DNA of 64,000 nucleotides. Source: Lysobacteraceae bacterium (GTDB taxonomy: Bacteria; Pseudomonadota; Gammaproteobacteria; Xanthomonadales; Rhodanobacteraceae). Where the stretch lies: positions 496,001-560,000 of the forward strand of contig SEHB01000001.1 in NCBI GenBank assembly GCA_004143945.1, written 5' to 3'. This document shows positions 24,860-34,023 of the stretch, piece after piece. The translations under genes were made by a program, and so were the position numbers. The notes under the pieces are model-generated. The model had not been told where the DNA came from, did no database searches, and was given only the letters and a program-made list of their open reading frames with translations. Position 1 is the stretch's first letter. Every line of letters begins with the position of its first letter.

Positions 24860-24966
24860 CCGCAAACCGTCGCTCGCGCCTGAACCGCCGCTGCGGCCGC
24901 GATGCCGCGCGTGCGCAGGGACGACGATGCGCCGTATCCTCGCGGCAAACCCCGGGAGTGCGACCG

Positions 24967-26466
24967 ATGAATCCGAACACGATGTGGCGAACCCTGGCCG
25001 GCGTGCTGCTTGCGGCCATGCTCGCGGGCGGCACCGCGCACGCGCGCCAGGGCGAGCCGCCGTACAGCTTGCAGCATCCGGCCAAGGCCGGTTTCGACGT
25101 ACCGATCGTCGACGTCGCGCCGCTGCTCGCGTCGGAGCGCCGACGCGCGGTCGACGACGCGGCGACCGCGCGCGGCACCAAGCGGCTCGGCGTCGCCGAT
25201 GCCCGCGAGGTCTCGATCCGACCCGAACACGCGGGTCGCTGGGACGTGCTCGACGATGGCTCGCGACTCTGGCGCGTGCGCGTGCGCGCGGAGGGCGCGA
25301 CCGACCTGCGCCTCGCGTTCCCGCATTTCGATCTGCCCGAAGGCGCCACGCTGCACCTGATCGGCGCGGACGACTACTTCCAGGGCCCGTACACCGCAGC
25401 GGATCGCAGCGGCGCGGGTTTCCGTTCGCCGGTCGTGCCGGGCGAGACCGCGACCGTCGAACTGCGCCTGCCTGCGGGCGCCGAACTCGCGCCGGGCGCG
25501 CTCGAGGTCGGCACGGTCGGGGCGGGCTTCCGCGACCTGTTCGGCACCAAGCTCGGCACCGGTCCGGGCGCATCGGGCAGTTGCAACATCAACGTCGCCT
25601 GCCCGCTCGGCGATGCGTACCCGAACGAGATCCGCTCGGTCGGGCACTACGAGTTCCAGGCCGCCGACGACGGCGGCTTCTACATCTGCACCGGCACGCT
25701 CGTCGCGAACGTCCCGCGCGACAAGCGCAACCTGTTCCTGTCCGCACGCCACTGCGTGCAGGCCGCGAGCGAGGCGCAGTCGATGGTCGTCTACTGGAAC
25801 TACGAGTCGACGAGCTGCAACGCCCTCGTCGCGCCGGCGGGCGGGTATTTCAACGACAACCAGTCCGGCGCGACCCTGCGCGTGACGCGCGCGGACACCG
25901 ACCTCACGCTGGTCGAGCTCGCGTCGGCACCGGATCCGGACTGGAACCTCTACTACGCCGGATGGGATGCGAGCGGCGCGGTGCCCGACGCGACGATCGG
26001 CATCCATCATCCCTCGGGCGACGTCAAGAAGATCACCGCCGGACCGCGTCCGTCGACGATGGCCAACTGCATCTCGACGACGAACTACCCGGGCTCCCAC
26101 TGGCGCAGCGGTCCCTACACGCAGGGCACCACCGAAGGCGGCTCGTCGGGTTCGGCACTGTTCGCCGCCGCATCCGATGACGGTGGCAATGCGCGCCGCG
26201 TGGTCGGGGTGCTCTCGGGCGGCACCGCGGGTTGCAGCGTGCTGTCGCCGTCGCAACCCGACGACGGATTCGACTGCTACGGCAAGCTTTCGCAGTCATG
26301 GGACGGCGGGTCCGCTGCAGGCCGCCTGCGCGACTGGCTCGATCCGGCCGGCAGCGGGACGCGCAGCGTGGGCGGAATCGGCCAGAACGACACGGTGCCC
26401 GGATCCGCGCCCGGTCATTCGTCCCGCGCCTGGCCGGCCGAATTGCTGAACTCGCGCCGCCGCTGA
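24967..26466 (+). CDS. secreted trypsin-fold serine protease, lysyl endopeptidase-like
   Basis: A 499-residue exported protease. It has a signal peptide (cleavage after AHA near residue 26), a pro-region to about residue 190, and a chymotrypsin-fold domain with the triad His262 (LSARHC), Asp310 or Asp312 (ADTDLTLVEL) and Ser394 (EGGSSGSALF). Many Cys residues (CNINVAC, the RHC cysteine, CISTT, CSVLS, FDCYG) suggest disulfides. The catalytic segments and the long N-terminal pro-region resemble Lysobacter/Achromobacter lysyl endopeptidases (family S1). Specificity cannot be confirmed by eye. The tail after residue 470 is low complexity. Confidence 0.88.
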   Translation: MNPNTMWRTLAGVLLAAMLAGGTAHARQGEPPYSLQHPAKAGFDVPIVDVAPLLASERRRAVDDAATARGTKRLGVADAREVSIRPEHAGRWDVLDDGSRLWRVRVRAEGATDLRLAFPHFDLPEGATLHLIGADDYFQGPYTAADRSGAGFRSPVVPGETATVELRLPAGAELAPGALEVGTVGAGFRDLFGTKLGTGPGASGSCNINVACPLGDAYPNEIRSVGHYEFQAADDGGFYICTGTLVANVPRDKRNLFLSARHCVQAASEAQSMVVYWNYESTSCNALVAPAGGYFNDNQSGATLRVTRADTDLTLVELASAPDPDWNLYYAGWDASGAVPDATIGIHHPSGDVKKITAGPRPSTMANCISTTNYPGSHWRSGPYTQGTTEGGSSGSALFAAASDDGGNARRVVGVLSGGTAGCSVLSPSQPDDGFDCYGKLSQSWDGGSAAGRLRDWLDPAGSGTRSVGGIGQNDTVPGSAPGHSSRAWPAELLNSRRR

Positions 26467-26474
26467 TCGCGCGC

Positions 26475-27236
26475 GTGTTCGTCGACACGCATTGCCATCT
26501 CGACGTCGCCGAGTTCGACGCGGACCGCGCGCGCGTGATCGAGCGCGCACGCGCCGCGGACGTCATCGCGCAGGTCGTGCCCGCGATCGACGTCGCGGGC
26601 TTCGCCGCATTGCGCGAGCTCTGCGCGACGCACGCCGACCTGCATCCGGCCTACGGCCTGCACCCGCTGTTCCTCGAGCGGCATGAACCCGCGCACCTCG
26701 ACGAGCTCGCACTCTGGCTCGAGCGCGAACGCCCGGTCGCGCTCGGCGAGTGCGGCCTCGACTACTACGTCGAGGACCTCGACCGGCGCACCCAGCACGC
26801 CCTGTTCGATCGCCAGCTCGTACTCGCGCGCGAATTCGACCTGCCACTGGTCCTGCACGCGCGCCGCGCGGTCGACGACGTGATCGCCGCGATCCGTCGC
26901 TGCGGCGGCCTGCGTGGCGTCGTGCACAGCTTCTCCGGCAGCCTTGAACAGGCGCGGCGGCTGTGGGATCTCGGGTTCCTGCTCGGTGTCGGCGGACCGG
27001 TCACCTACGAGCGCGCGAAACGCCTGCGCGGCCTCGTCGCGACGATGCCGATCCAGTACCTGCTGCTTGAAACCGATGCACCGGACCAGCCGCTGCACGG
27101 CCATCGCGGCGCCCGCAACGAGCCTGCGCAGGTGCGCGACATCGCCGCGGTCATCGCAGGATTGCGCGGGATCGGCATCGATGAACTCGCGGCCGCGACG
27201 ACCGCGAATGCGCGGCGCCTGTTCGGCATCGCGTGA
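26475..27236 (+). CDS. TatD family metal-dependent hydrolase
   Basis: A 253-residue TIM-barrel hydrolase of the TatD group (YjjV/YcfH-like). Metal-binding residues are seen in VDTHCHLD at the N-terminus, the Glu of ALGECGLDYY, a His in VLHARRA, the His of VVHSFSG and the Asp of LLETDAP. Family members are 3'-5' exonucleases or deoxyribonucleases acting on DNA. The start is taken as GTG 26475, 8 bp after the protease stop, because it places VFVDTHCH at the N-terminus; no ATG is available nearby. It converges on tcdA with 3 bp between stops. Confidence 0.92.
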   Translation: MFVDTHCHLDVAEFDADRARVIERARAADVIAQVVPAIDVAGFAALRELCATHADLHPAYGLHPLFLERHEPAHLDELALWLERERPVALGECGLDYYVEDLDRRTQHALFDRQLVLAREFDLPLVLHARRAVDDVIAAIRRCGGLRGVVHSFSGSLEQARRLWDLGFLLGVGGPVTYERAKRLRGLVATMPIQYLLLETDAPDQPLHGHRGARNEPAQVRDIAAVIAGLRGIGIDELAAATTANARRLFGIA

Positions 27237-27239
27237 TGC

Positions 27240-28043
27240 TCAGGCGCCCGGCGGCGGCCGGGCCGGATCGAGCAGGCGCGCGAGCGCGCGCGAAACGGCC
27301 GCGAACGCGAACGCACCGGTGACGTGTGTTGCCGCACCGAGCCCGCCGCCGCAGTCGAGCTTGCCGGCCTCGCCGCTCGCGGGCCGGATGCCGCAGACGG
27401 TGCCGTCGGCCTGCGGATAGCGCACGTTCTCGCGCGAGTACACCGCCTGCACGCCGAAGTAGCGCTTCGGGCCACGCGGGAAATTGAACTCCTCGCGCAG
27501 CTTCTTGCGCACCAGCGCGAGCAGCGCATCGTGCTCGGTGCGCGAGAGATCGCGCACGCCGACGAGGGTCGGATCGGTGCGCCCGCCGGCGGAGCCGCAG
27601 GTGACCAGCGGGAGCTTGCGGCGCCGGCACCATGCGATCGCCTCGACCTTCACGCGGAACGCATCGCAGCAGTCGATCACGAGGTCGTGCCCGCGCCCGA
27701 GCAGGGCTTCGAGATTCGACGGCGTCAGGAATTCCTCGATCGCCTCGAGCCGGATGCCGGGCCGGATCCGTCGCGCGCGTTCGGCCATGACGCCGACCTT
27801 GGGGCGGCCGTACTCGCCATCGAGCGCATGCAGCTGGCGATTGGTGTTGCCGACGCAGACATCGTCGGCGTCGACGAGCGTGAGCTGGCCGATGCCGCTG
27901 CGCGCGAGCGCCTCCACGACCCAGGAGCCGACGCCGCCGATGCCGACCACGCACACGCGCGCCTGCGCGAGGCGTGCGACGCTGCCCACGCCGTACAGGC
28001 GGTCGATGCCGTTGAAGCGTTCGTCGACGAGCGGATGATCCAT
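27240..28043 (-). CDS. tcdA: tRNA threonylcarbamoyladenosine dehydratase TcdA
   Basis: TcdA cyclises t6A at position 37 of ANN-decoding tRNAs to ct6A using ATP. The 267-residue product is a ThiF/MoeB/E1-like protein with the nucleotide-binding loop GIGGVGSW (residues 34-41), LVDADDVCVGNTNRQ, the VIDCCDAF segment and the C-terminal GKLDCGGGLGAATHVTG. The length matches E. coli TcdA (268). It stands alone here, without csdA or csdE. Confidence 0.94.
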   Translation of the reverse strand: MDHPLVDERFNGIDRLYGVGSVARLAQARVCVVGIGGVGSWVVEALARSGIGQLTLVDADDVCVGNTNRQLHALDGEYGRPKVGVMAERARRIRPGIRLEAIEEFLTPSNLEALLGRGHDLVIDCCDAFRVKVEAIAWCRRRKLPLVTCGSAGGRTDPTLVGVRDLSRTEHDALLALVRKKLREEFNFPRGPKRYFGVQAVYSRENVRYPQADGTVCGIRPASGEAGKLDCGGGLGAATHVTGAFAFAAVSRALARLLDPARPPPGA

Positions 28044-28086
28044 TCGGCGCGCAGGGTATCACCGCGGCTTGCAACTGCGCGCAGGC

Positions 28087-29274
28087 TCAGGCGACGAGGA
28101 CTGCTCCAGCGTCCTCCGCGACGTCCTCGATCACGTGCGGCACGAAGCGCGCCGTGTCGCGCGTGATCGGCGAGCGGTCCTCGCGGATGCCGAGACCGCA
28201 CGCACGGTCGCCGACCACCCAGCTGCCGAGCAGCGCGCGATGTCCGTCGAACTCGGCGAGCGGATGCAGTGCCTGGCGGATGCAGGGCCCCTGGTACGGA
28301 CCGTCCGACGCAATGCGCGACCCATCGGCCATGTGCATCTCGATGTTCGCACCCTCGCGCGAATGCAGTGGCTTGCGCACCCAACCCGGCTGCAGCGCGG
28401 CGCCGTCGTCGAACTCGGCCGCCAGCAGGTTCGGATGGCGCGGGTGCTTGCGCCACAGCAGCGGCAGGATGCCCTTGTTGCTGAGGATCGCCTTCCACGG
28501 CGGCTCGATCAGCAGCATGCGCGAGCGTGGCAGATACCGGCCGAAGTCCTCGCGGAACAGGTCCTCGAGCGGATAGAGCTTGAACAGCGAGCCGATCACG
28601 CGGTCGTCGAGGTCGGTATAGCGGCCGTCGGCGCTGATCCCGATGTCCTCGATCGCGAGTTCGCCGGCCTCGAGTCCGGCCTGGGCGGCGCAGTCACGCA
28701 GGTACGCGATCGTGCCCCGGTCCTCGGTCGACTCGCGTACGGCGGCGAAATGGAAGGGACGCGGCAACTGCCGCGCGATCGTGCCGAATGCCTCGACGAG
28801 GCATTCCTGGATCGAGTTGTACTGGTCGGTCGACCGCGCCAGGTGCCCGCTGCGCTGCAGGTCGTCGAGCCACTGCCACTGGAAGAACGCGGCTTCGTAG
28901 AGCGAGGTCGGGGTGTCGTAGTTGAGTTCGTAGAGTTTCGCCGGACCGCTGCCGTCGTAGGCGAAGTCCATGCGCCCGTACAGGTGCGGATCGCGCTCGC
29001 GCCAGCTGCGCGCGACGAGGTCCCAGAACGGTTCGGGGATGTCGAGGGCACGCATGTGGCGCTCGTCGCGCACGACTTCGTCGACGAGGTCGAGCGCCAT
29101 GCCGTGCAGTTCCTCGGTCGGCGCCTCGATGTCCTGCTCGATCTCGCGCAGCGAGAACGCGTAATAGGCCGACTCGTCCCAGTACGGATCGCCATCGATC
29201 GTGTGGAACGCGAAGCCGGCTTCTTCCGCGCGCGCGCGCCAAATCGCGCGCACGGGCGATGCGACGCGGCGCAT
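28087..29274 (-). CDS. glutathionylspermidine synthase family ATP-grasp protein (YgiC-like)
   Basis: A 395-residue ATP-grasp protein of the Gsp synthetase-like family without the amidase domain, as in E. coli YgiC. Visible family landmarks are FAYDGSGPAKLYELNYDTPTS (substrate/ATP region), EDLFREDFG, LSNKGILPLLWRKHP, KPLHSREGANIEM and the C-terminal LGSWVVGD. YgiC-type proteins have ATPase or ligase activity of unknown substrate. Its ATG shares one base with the stop of the upstream DUF1190 gene (TGATG), the same pairing as ygiB-ygiC in E. coli, which supports a joint function. Confidence 0.92.
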   Translation of the reverse strand: MRRVASPVRAIWRARAEEAGFAFHTIDGDPYWDESAYYAFSLREIEQDIEAPTEELHGMALDLVDEVVRDERHMRALDIPEPFWDLVARSWRERDPHLYGRMDFAYDGSGPAKLYELNYDTPTSLYEAAFFQWQWLDDLQRSGHLARSTDQYNSIQECLVEAFGTIARQLPRPFHFAAVRESTEDRGTIAYLRDCAAQAGLEAGELAIEDIGISADGRYTDLDDRVIGSLFKLYPLEDLFREDFGRYLPRSRMLLIEPPWKAILSNKGILPLLWRKHPRHPNLLAAEFDDGAALQPGWVRKPLHSREGANIEMHMADGSRIASDGPYQGPCIRQALHPLAEFDGHRALLGSWVVGDRACGLGIREDRSPITRDTARFVPHVIEDVAEDAGAVLVA

Positions 29275-29807
29275 CAGCTGCTCGCGCCGCGTCCGCTGCT
29301 GCTCGATCCGAAGCCGCCGCGCGTGACGGTCGGCGCGCGATCGGGCTGCAGGCCGATCGGCGCCATCGCGCGCGTCGTTCCGCTGCGATAGACACCGCCG
29401 GCAGCGGCCGCGCCCGGACGCTGCCAGTTGCCGGCGCGATCGCGGAACGCAGGGCTGGCCGCAAGTCCCGCGGGCTGGCCACCGCGCATCATCTGTGCCA
29501 TCAGGAACCCGGTCATGAACGGCATGAAGAACGAATGGCCGTTCGCGTCGCGGCGCTCGTCGCACTGCTCGGCGCCGTGGACCGCGATGCACTCCTCGCG
29601 CGTCGCGTAGCGCGGCGCTTCGACCTCGGCTTGCTTGCGCGCCTCGCCCATCGCGCGCTCGCAGGCCGGCCGGTCGTCGGTCTGCGCGACGCAGGCGTCG
29701 ATCGAGGTGTAGAGGCCTTCGCGCGTGGTGGCATCCTCGGCACACGAGGTCAGCATCAACGGCGCGGTGCCCATCAGCAGCAGGGCGGCGGTGCGGGATC
29801 GCTTCAT
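29274..29807 (-). CDS. DUF1190 lipoprotein (YgiB-like)
   Basis: A 177-residue exported protein. The N-terminus has a Lys/Arg start, a hydrophobic stretch and a lipobox LTSC at residue 22. The mature part contains the DUF1190 pattern: YTSIDACVAQTDDRPACERA, CIAVHGAEQCDER, then SFFMPFMTGFLMAQMM, and ends in a Gly/Ser-rich tail, GGFGSSSSGRGASS. The four cysteines in the middle could form disulfides. The function is unknown; E. coli YgiB is cotranscribed with YgiC, and the same coupling (TGATG) is seen here. Confidence 0.9.
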   Translation of the reverse strand: MKRSRTAALLLMGTAPLMLTSCAEDATTREGLYTSIDACVAQTDDRPACERAMGEARKQAEVEAPRYATREECIAVHGAEQCDERRDANGHSFFMPFMTGFLMAQMMRGGQPAGLAASPAFRDRAGNWQRPGAAAAGGVYRSGTTRAMAPIGLQPDRAPTVTRGGFGSSSSGRGASS

Positions 29808-30058
29808 GTCGGGCTCGCAGCGGAGGATGGTGCAAGAGTGCCTGCACTTCGGGCCGGTGGGAAGGGCGCGCGGTGCCGTGCCGCACGGCGCGGTGCGGCG
29901 GGCGCGCGTTCGTTGCGCGCAGGCGCACCGCGACGAGCCGGGGTCCGCGGCCTCGCGGCCACCGGCCGCGGCGTGGACGCCGTGCGCGCAGCGAACGCGT
30001 TCCCCGCGCGGGCGCCGCGTGCGAGGATGGCGTCATCGCCTTGGACGGAAGATGCGCC

Positions 30059-30454
30059 TTGAGCTTCGTGGTCATTTCGAGTTTCGAGAATGTCGGCACC
30101 GGGGATCTCCAGCCCGAGGGCGAGTCGGTCGCCGTGTTCGCCGACGAGCCCGCCGCACAGGCCCACTTCACGCGCCGCGCGCATGCGCTGGCCGAAGCCG
30201 TGCGCGAATCGCGCGCCGGCGATGCCGACGCCGGTTTCGTCACCTGGCTGCTGTTGCTGCGCATGCCGCTCCCGGTCGACGACGTGGACCAGGCGCTCGA
30301 GGATCTCGAGCTCGTGCTCGAGGAAACCGATGCCGTCGACGATCCGTTCGGCGAATTCGTGCTGCGCTACGAAGGCCGGCGCCACGCCCCCGGCGCTGAT
30401 TCGGACCTGCCGCTCAAGGACGCGCTCGAAGCGCTGGAGGCATGGCTGACGTGA
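30059..30454 (+). CDS. hypothetical acidic protein
   Basis: I do not recognise this 131-residue protein. From TTG 30059 it reads LSFVVISSFENVGTGDLQPE and is strongly acidic, with no signal peptide or membrane helix; EALEDLELVLEETDAVDDPFGEF is a likely helical stretch (shown here in part). The TTG has a GGAAG eight bases upstream; GTG 30068 is an alternative, and the frame is open back to 29873 but that part is Arg-rich and improbable. It lies 251 bp from the divergent DUF1190 gene and 70 bp upstream of a small membrane protein. Confidence 0.55.
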   Translation: MSFVVISSFENVGTGDLQPEGESVAVFADEPAAQAHFTRRAHALAEAVRESRAGDADAGFVTWLLLLRMPLPVDDVDQALEDLELVLEETDAVDDPFGEFVLRYEGRRHAPGADSDLPLKDALEALEAWLT

Positions 30455-30524
30455 CATCGCGGCGCGCCGAAGCCGGCAATCCCTGCGCGCGCGCGACCAT
30501 GATCCGCCCGCAGGCCCGCGCCCG

Positions 30525-31082
30525 ATGACATCCGGCAGCGTGCGCGAGAGCCCGCATGACCAGCGGCGACGGCTTGCGCGGCTGCTGCTGACGGTGTTCC
30601 TCCTGACCTTCCTGCTCGCACGCATCGTGGTGCTGCTGATCATGACGCGGCGCATGCCCGACCTGTTCCTGCATGTCGGCGGCACCCACGTGCATCACCT
30701 CAACTACGGCATCGTGCTGCTCGCGGCTTCCGGCGCCTGGATGCTGTTCGCGCCGCCGGAAGGTCGCACGCGCACGCGGGTCGCGACTGCGTATGCGATC
30801 GGCCTCGCGCTCACGTTCGATGAGTTCGGGATGTGGCTGCATCTGGGTGGCGGCTACTGGCAACGCGCGAGCTTCGACGCGGTCGTCGTGATCGCGACGA
30901 TCCTCGCGCTGCTTGCGTTCCTCCCTGCCCCGCGCGCGCTGCGCCCTCGGCAACTCGCGGCGGCGGTCATCGTGCTGGCCGGTGTCGCGGTGTTCGGACG
31001 CCTCGTGTACGAGACGCTCGATCACGCGGGCCAGCGCGTCGCGCCCGCGCTGCGCGAGATCGAAGACGCGGCGCCGAAGTAA
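30525..31082 (+). CDS. four-helix integral membrane protein, unknown
   Basis: A 185-residue membrane protein with about four helices (residues 20-42, 60-78, 86-104 and 118-160 in two passes). A histidine-containing loop HVGGTHVHHLNYG follows the first helix, and ALTFDEFGMWLHLGG sits in the third; such His/Asp/Glu residues inside or beside helices could bind metal, but no family name comes to mind. No ribosome site is obvious before ATG 30525. The neighbouring gene upstream is an unknown acidic protein; downstream is a convergent secreted protein. Confidence 0.75.
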   Translation: MTSGSVRESPHDQRRRLARLLLTVFLLTFLLARIVVLLIMTRRMPDLFLHVGGTHVHHLNYGIVLLAASGAWMLFAPPEGRTRTRVATAYAIGLALTFDEFGMWLHLGGGYWQRASFDAVVVIATILALLAFLPAPRALRPRQLAAAVIVLAGVAVFGRLVYETLDHAGQRVAPALREIEDAAPK

Positions 31083-31123
31083 CGTCGCCCAGCGCTGCGG
31101 CTGCCTGCGGGTCGTCGTGCATC

Positions 31124-31143
31124 CTGCGCGAAGACGCGCGCAG
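31124..31143. terminator. weak hairpin between convergent genes
   Basis: A 7-bp stem, CTGCGCG (31124-31130) with CGCGCAG (31137-31143), and a 6-base loop, about 45 bp past the stop of the membrane protein gene. GC-rich, no U-tract; it may be a chance palindrome. Confidence 0.25.
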
Positions 31144-31254
31144 CGAACTCACGGATGGACAGGTCTGCGCCGACCCCGCCCTTCTCCGCGGAACTTCAAG
31201 GTTCGGCGAAGCCGTCCTCCAGGACCGTCGGCCTGCAGCACGCGCCCATCCGCG

Positions 31255-33000
31255 TCAGGGTGACTCGAAGCCGTCGCCGAAGATCCGGTCGGGAAGACGC
31301 TCGATCGCGCCCATGTCGTAGGGCCCGGCGCCGTCGGGCCTCGGGAGATCCTGCGGACGCGCGGTCCCGAGCAGGTCCGGGATCGTTCCGGGCCCGGGAT
31401 CGCAGGCATCCACCGCGGGCGAATCGGGGCCCGGGACGTGCACGCCGGCCGGATACGCGCCACTCGTGTCCCATTGGGGATCGGCGACCACGAGGTCGAC
31501 GACGCCCGGCTCGCCGGCCAGGCCGGTGTCGTCGTGCACGAGCACGCAGTCGAGGTTCAATGCGGTGCCCGCGGGTGCATCCAGGACCTCTCCGACCGTC
31601 CCGCCCTCGTCGTCGTGCAGCAGCGAATTCATGGCGCCGAAGCCACCCGGCGCATCGAAGCGCACGAGTGCCTCGTCGTCCGGTCCATTGCCCGCGATCG
31701 TGGTGTAGCGCAGGTCGAGGTAGGCACCGGACGAGCGGACCAGTTCGGGGGCGCCGTGGTTGCCCGCTACATGCGCATTCGTCAACGTCACCGTCGCGCC
31801 GGCCGTGCCCGCCTGCAGCACGCTGGCCCGGGTCGCCGAGTTGTCGGTGAACATCACGTCCGCGAGCAGCCCGTTCGCAGCGCCCGCGAGCGCGAAAGCG
31901 CCGCCCGCGCCCTCGGCATGGTTGCCCTCGAAACGCTGGCAGCGCGCGGGGTCGTCGCAGGCTTGCAGTGTATACACCTGCAGGTAGCCCGAATCCGCAT
32001 ACAGGCCGCCGCCGTCACCGCCGGCGTGGTTGTCGTCGAACTGCACGCCGCGCTGCATGTTCGACGCATCGCCGATCGAAGTGAAGTAGAGACCGCCTCC
32101 ATGGCCGCCGGCGGCATTGCCCGCGATCGGCGCCGGCGAGGCCGGCAGCGTGCCGTTCATTGCGAAATAGCCGCCCGACACCCAGGCGCCTCCGCCATCG
32201 CCGACGGCCGTATTCGCGCGCAGCCCGACGTGCGGGTCGGGCTCACCGGAACTGTTCGGCGGATACAGCGAGGTCCCGCAATCGATCTGCGCGACGCCGC
32301 CGCCATTGCCACCCGCCGTGTTTCCCTCAACGAGGCAGTAACGGTCGCAGTACATCGTTGCGGCAGAACAGTACAGGCCGCCGCCATCTCCGCTCGCGGC
32401 GTTGTCGACGATCGCGGCAGGCGACTGGTTGCCGACGAGGATCAGGTGCGGCACCCCCGACGCGGTCGCCTCGATCGCGATGCCCGCGCCGTTCTGCGCC
32501 ATGTTGTCGTGGATGCGGCCTTCCACCACGGACAGCACCGCATTGCCACGCACGCGCACGCCGCCGCCGTGGTTGCCGGCATGGTCGCCACCCGTGATGT
32601 CGAGGTTGCCGAGCACGACTTCGAAGCGATGGCCGTCGCCTGCGACCGAGCCTTCGATGTCGATCACCGGGGCCGCCGCGCCGCCGGCGCCGTCGAGCAC
32701 CGCCTCGCCCCCGGCCGACTCGAGCCGGCAACCCGGCATCTCCCCACGCAGTCCGATGCCGGTGCTGGCGAGCGGCGTCGGGATCGTGATCGCCTGCGCG
32801 GTCCAGGGCTGCGCATTCGAGATGAATACAGTCACGAATTCGCTGTCCGGCGATGCCGCCCAGGCGTCGATCGCGGCCTGGACCGTGTGGTAGTCACAGT
32901 CCGGATCCGACGCGGGACCGACGAACACGAGCTGCGCCGCCGCCGGCGCAGACAACACCAGCGCGCAGGCCGCCAACAGGAACCGGTTCGGGCAAGGCAT
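31255..33000 (-). CDS. secreted right-handed beta-helix protein with C-terminal IFGDGFE motif
   Basis: A 581-residue exported protein: signal peptide cleaved near AAAQ (residue 23), then a long Gly/Asn-rich repetitive region with many NTAxGxGGG and DNxAGGDGGGLY-type turns (residues 130-430), typical of parallel beta-helix proteins of the polymorphic-outer-membrane or pectate-lyase-like type. The C-terminus has a cluster often seen in such proteins (DSPAVDACDPG, PRPDGAGPYDMGAIE) and ends DRIFGDGFESP. That last motif recurs in two other secreted proteins of this window. ATG 33000 has AGGA eight bases upstream. The function is probably at the cell surface or outside the cell, substrate unknown. 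Confidence 0.88.
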   Translation of the reverse strand: MPCPNRFLLAACALVLSAPAAAQLVFVGPASDPDCDYHTVQAAIDAWAASPDSEFVTVFISNAQPWTAQAITIPTPLASTGIGLRGEMPGCRLESAGGEAVLDGAGGAAAPVIDIEGSVAGDGHRFEVVLGNLDITGGDHAGNHGGGVRVRGNAVLSVVEGRIHDNMAQNGAGIAIEATASGVPHLILVGNQSPAAIVDNAASGDGGGLYCSAATMYCDRYCLVEGNTAGGNGGGVAQIDCGTSLYPPNSSGEPDPHVGLRANTAVGDGGGAWVSGGYFAMNGTLPASPAPIAGNAAGGHGGGLYFTSIGDASNMQRGVQFDDNHAGGDGGGLYADSGYLQVYTLQACDDPARCQRFEGNHAEGAGGAFALAGAANGLLADVMFTDNSATRASVLQAGTAGATVTLTNAHVAGNHGAPELVRSSGAYLDLRYTTIAGNGPDDEALVRFDAPGGFGAMNSLLHDDEGGTVGEVLDAPAGTALNLDCVLVHDDTGLAGEPGVVDLVVADPQWDTSGAYPAGVHVPGPDSPAVDACDPGPGTIPDLLGTARPQDLPRPDGAGPYDMGAIERLPDRIFGDGFESP

Positions 33001-33084
33001 GGCATTCGTCCTGTGTCAGGTTGGTGTACGCAATGCCGGACGCGGAAGCGACAGCGGGCGCGACGCGTTGCCGGCAAGGTTCCT

Positions 33085-33849
33085 TCAGGGCATCGGAGTC
33101 GGCCCCGCAGCGCCGTGCCTGCGCGTCAGGCGCGGCAGGGGCAGCAACGCGGGCACGCGCATGCGATACGCGAGGTAGGCCGAACCGAGCTTGCGCACGA
33201 GATCGTGTTCCTCGAGGCGAATGCCGACGAAGATGTAGCCGGTGGTCAGCAGCGCGAACAGCAGCCGCCCATGTGTCATCAACGGCGCGGACCAGAACGC
33301 GATCAGGAAACCGAGCATGATCGGGTGGCGCACGAAGCGGTAGAACAGCACTTCCTTGAACACCGACTCCTGCGCGGGCGTCTCGCGCAGCCGGCGCCAT
33401 GCCTGGGTCAGCCCGAACAGTTCGAAATGGCTGATCATGAAGGTCGAGAGCACGACCACGGCCCAGCCGATCGCGAAACACGCGAGCAACACGCTGCCGG
33501 CCGCCGTGCCGCGCACGTCCCACACCACGCCCGGCAGCGGCTGCCACGCTGCGTAGACGAGGAACAGGCAGAGGCTCGAGAGCATCACGTAGGTGCTGCG
33601 CTCGATCGCATCGGGCACGAAGCGCGTCCACCAGCGCTTGAACGCGGGGCGCGCCATCACGCTGTGCTGGACCGCGAACAGTCCGAGTACTGCCGCGTTC
33701 ACGAGAAGCGCAAGCCAGCCGCCGGGCCCTGGCGGCTGGTTGATCGATTTGGGCACGGCGAGGTCGCCGACGAAGCCGATCGCGTACAGGATGGATGCGA
33801 GGAACAGCAGGTAGCTCAACGTCGAGTAGAGGATCAGGAACAGGCGCAT
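33085..33849 (-). CDS. mddA: methanethiol S-methyltransferase MddA-like membrane protein
   Basis: A 254-residue polytopic membrane protein of the NnrU/isoprenylcysteine carboxyl methyltransferase superfamily with about five helices. It has the MddA-type segments FLASILYAIGFVGDLAVPKS, LFAVQHSVMARPAFKRWW, IERSTYVMLSSL, LSTFMISHFELFGL and a C-terminal SAM-binding region RFVRHPIMLGF and GIRLEEHDLVRKLG. MddA methylates methanethiol to dimethylsulfide. ATG 33849 has GGAG upstream; an earlier ATG at 33921 adds a charged leader. Substrate assignment comes only from family resemblance. Confidence 0.78.
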   Translation of the reverse strand: MRLFLILYSTLSYLLFLASILYAIGFVGDLAVPKSINQPPGPGGWLALLVNAAVLGLFAVQHSVMARPAFKRWWTRFVPDAIERSTYVMLSSLCLFLVYAAWQPLPGVVWDVRGTAAGSVLLACFAIGWAVVVLSTFMISHFELFGLTQAWRRLRETPAQESVFKEVLFYRFVRHPIMLGFLIAFWSAPLMTHGRLLFALLTTGYIFVGIRLEEHDLVRKLGSAYLAYRMRVPALLPLPRLTRRHGAAGPTPMP

Positions 33850-34023
33850 GTGGGGCGACTCCAGGGGTCTCCCGGCGAGAAACGCCTTGGCGCGCCGGTT
33901 TGCGACATGAATCGCGGCCATCGGCGTGATCGATGCACCGCTTCGTCCTGTCGATCCTGCCTGCCACCGAACGTCGTTTCGATACCGTGCCCGCTGGGGC
34001 ACAACCGCCACGAGGAGGACACC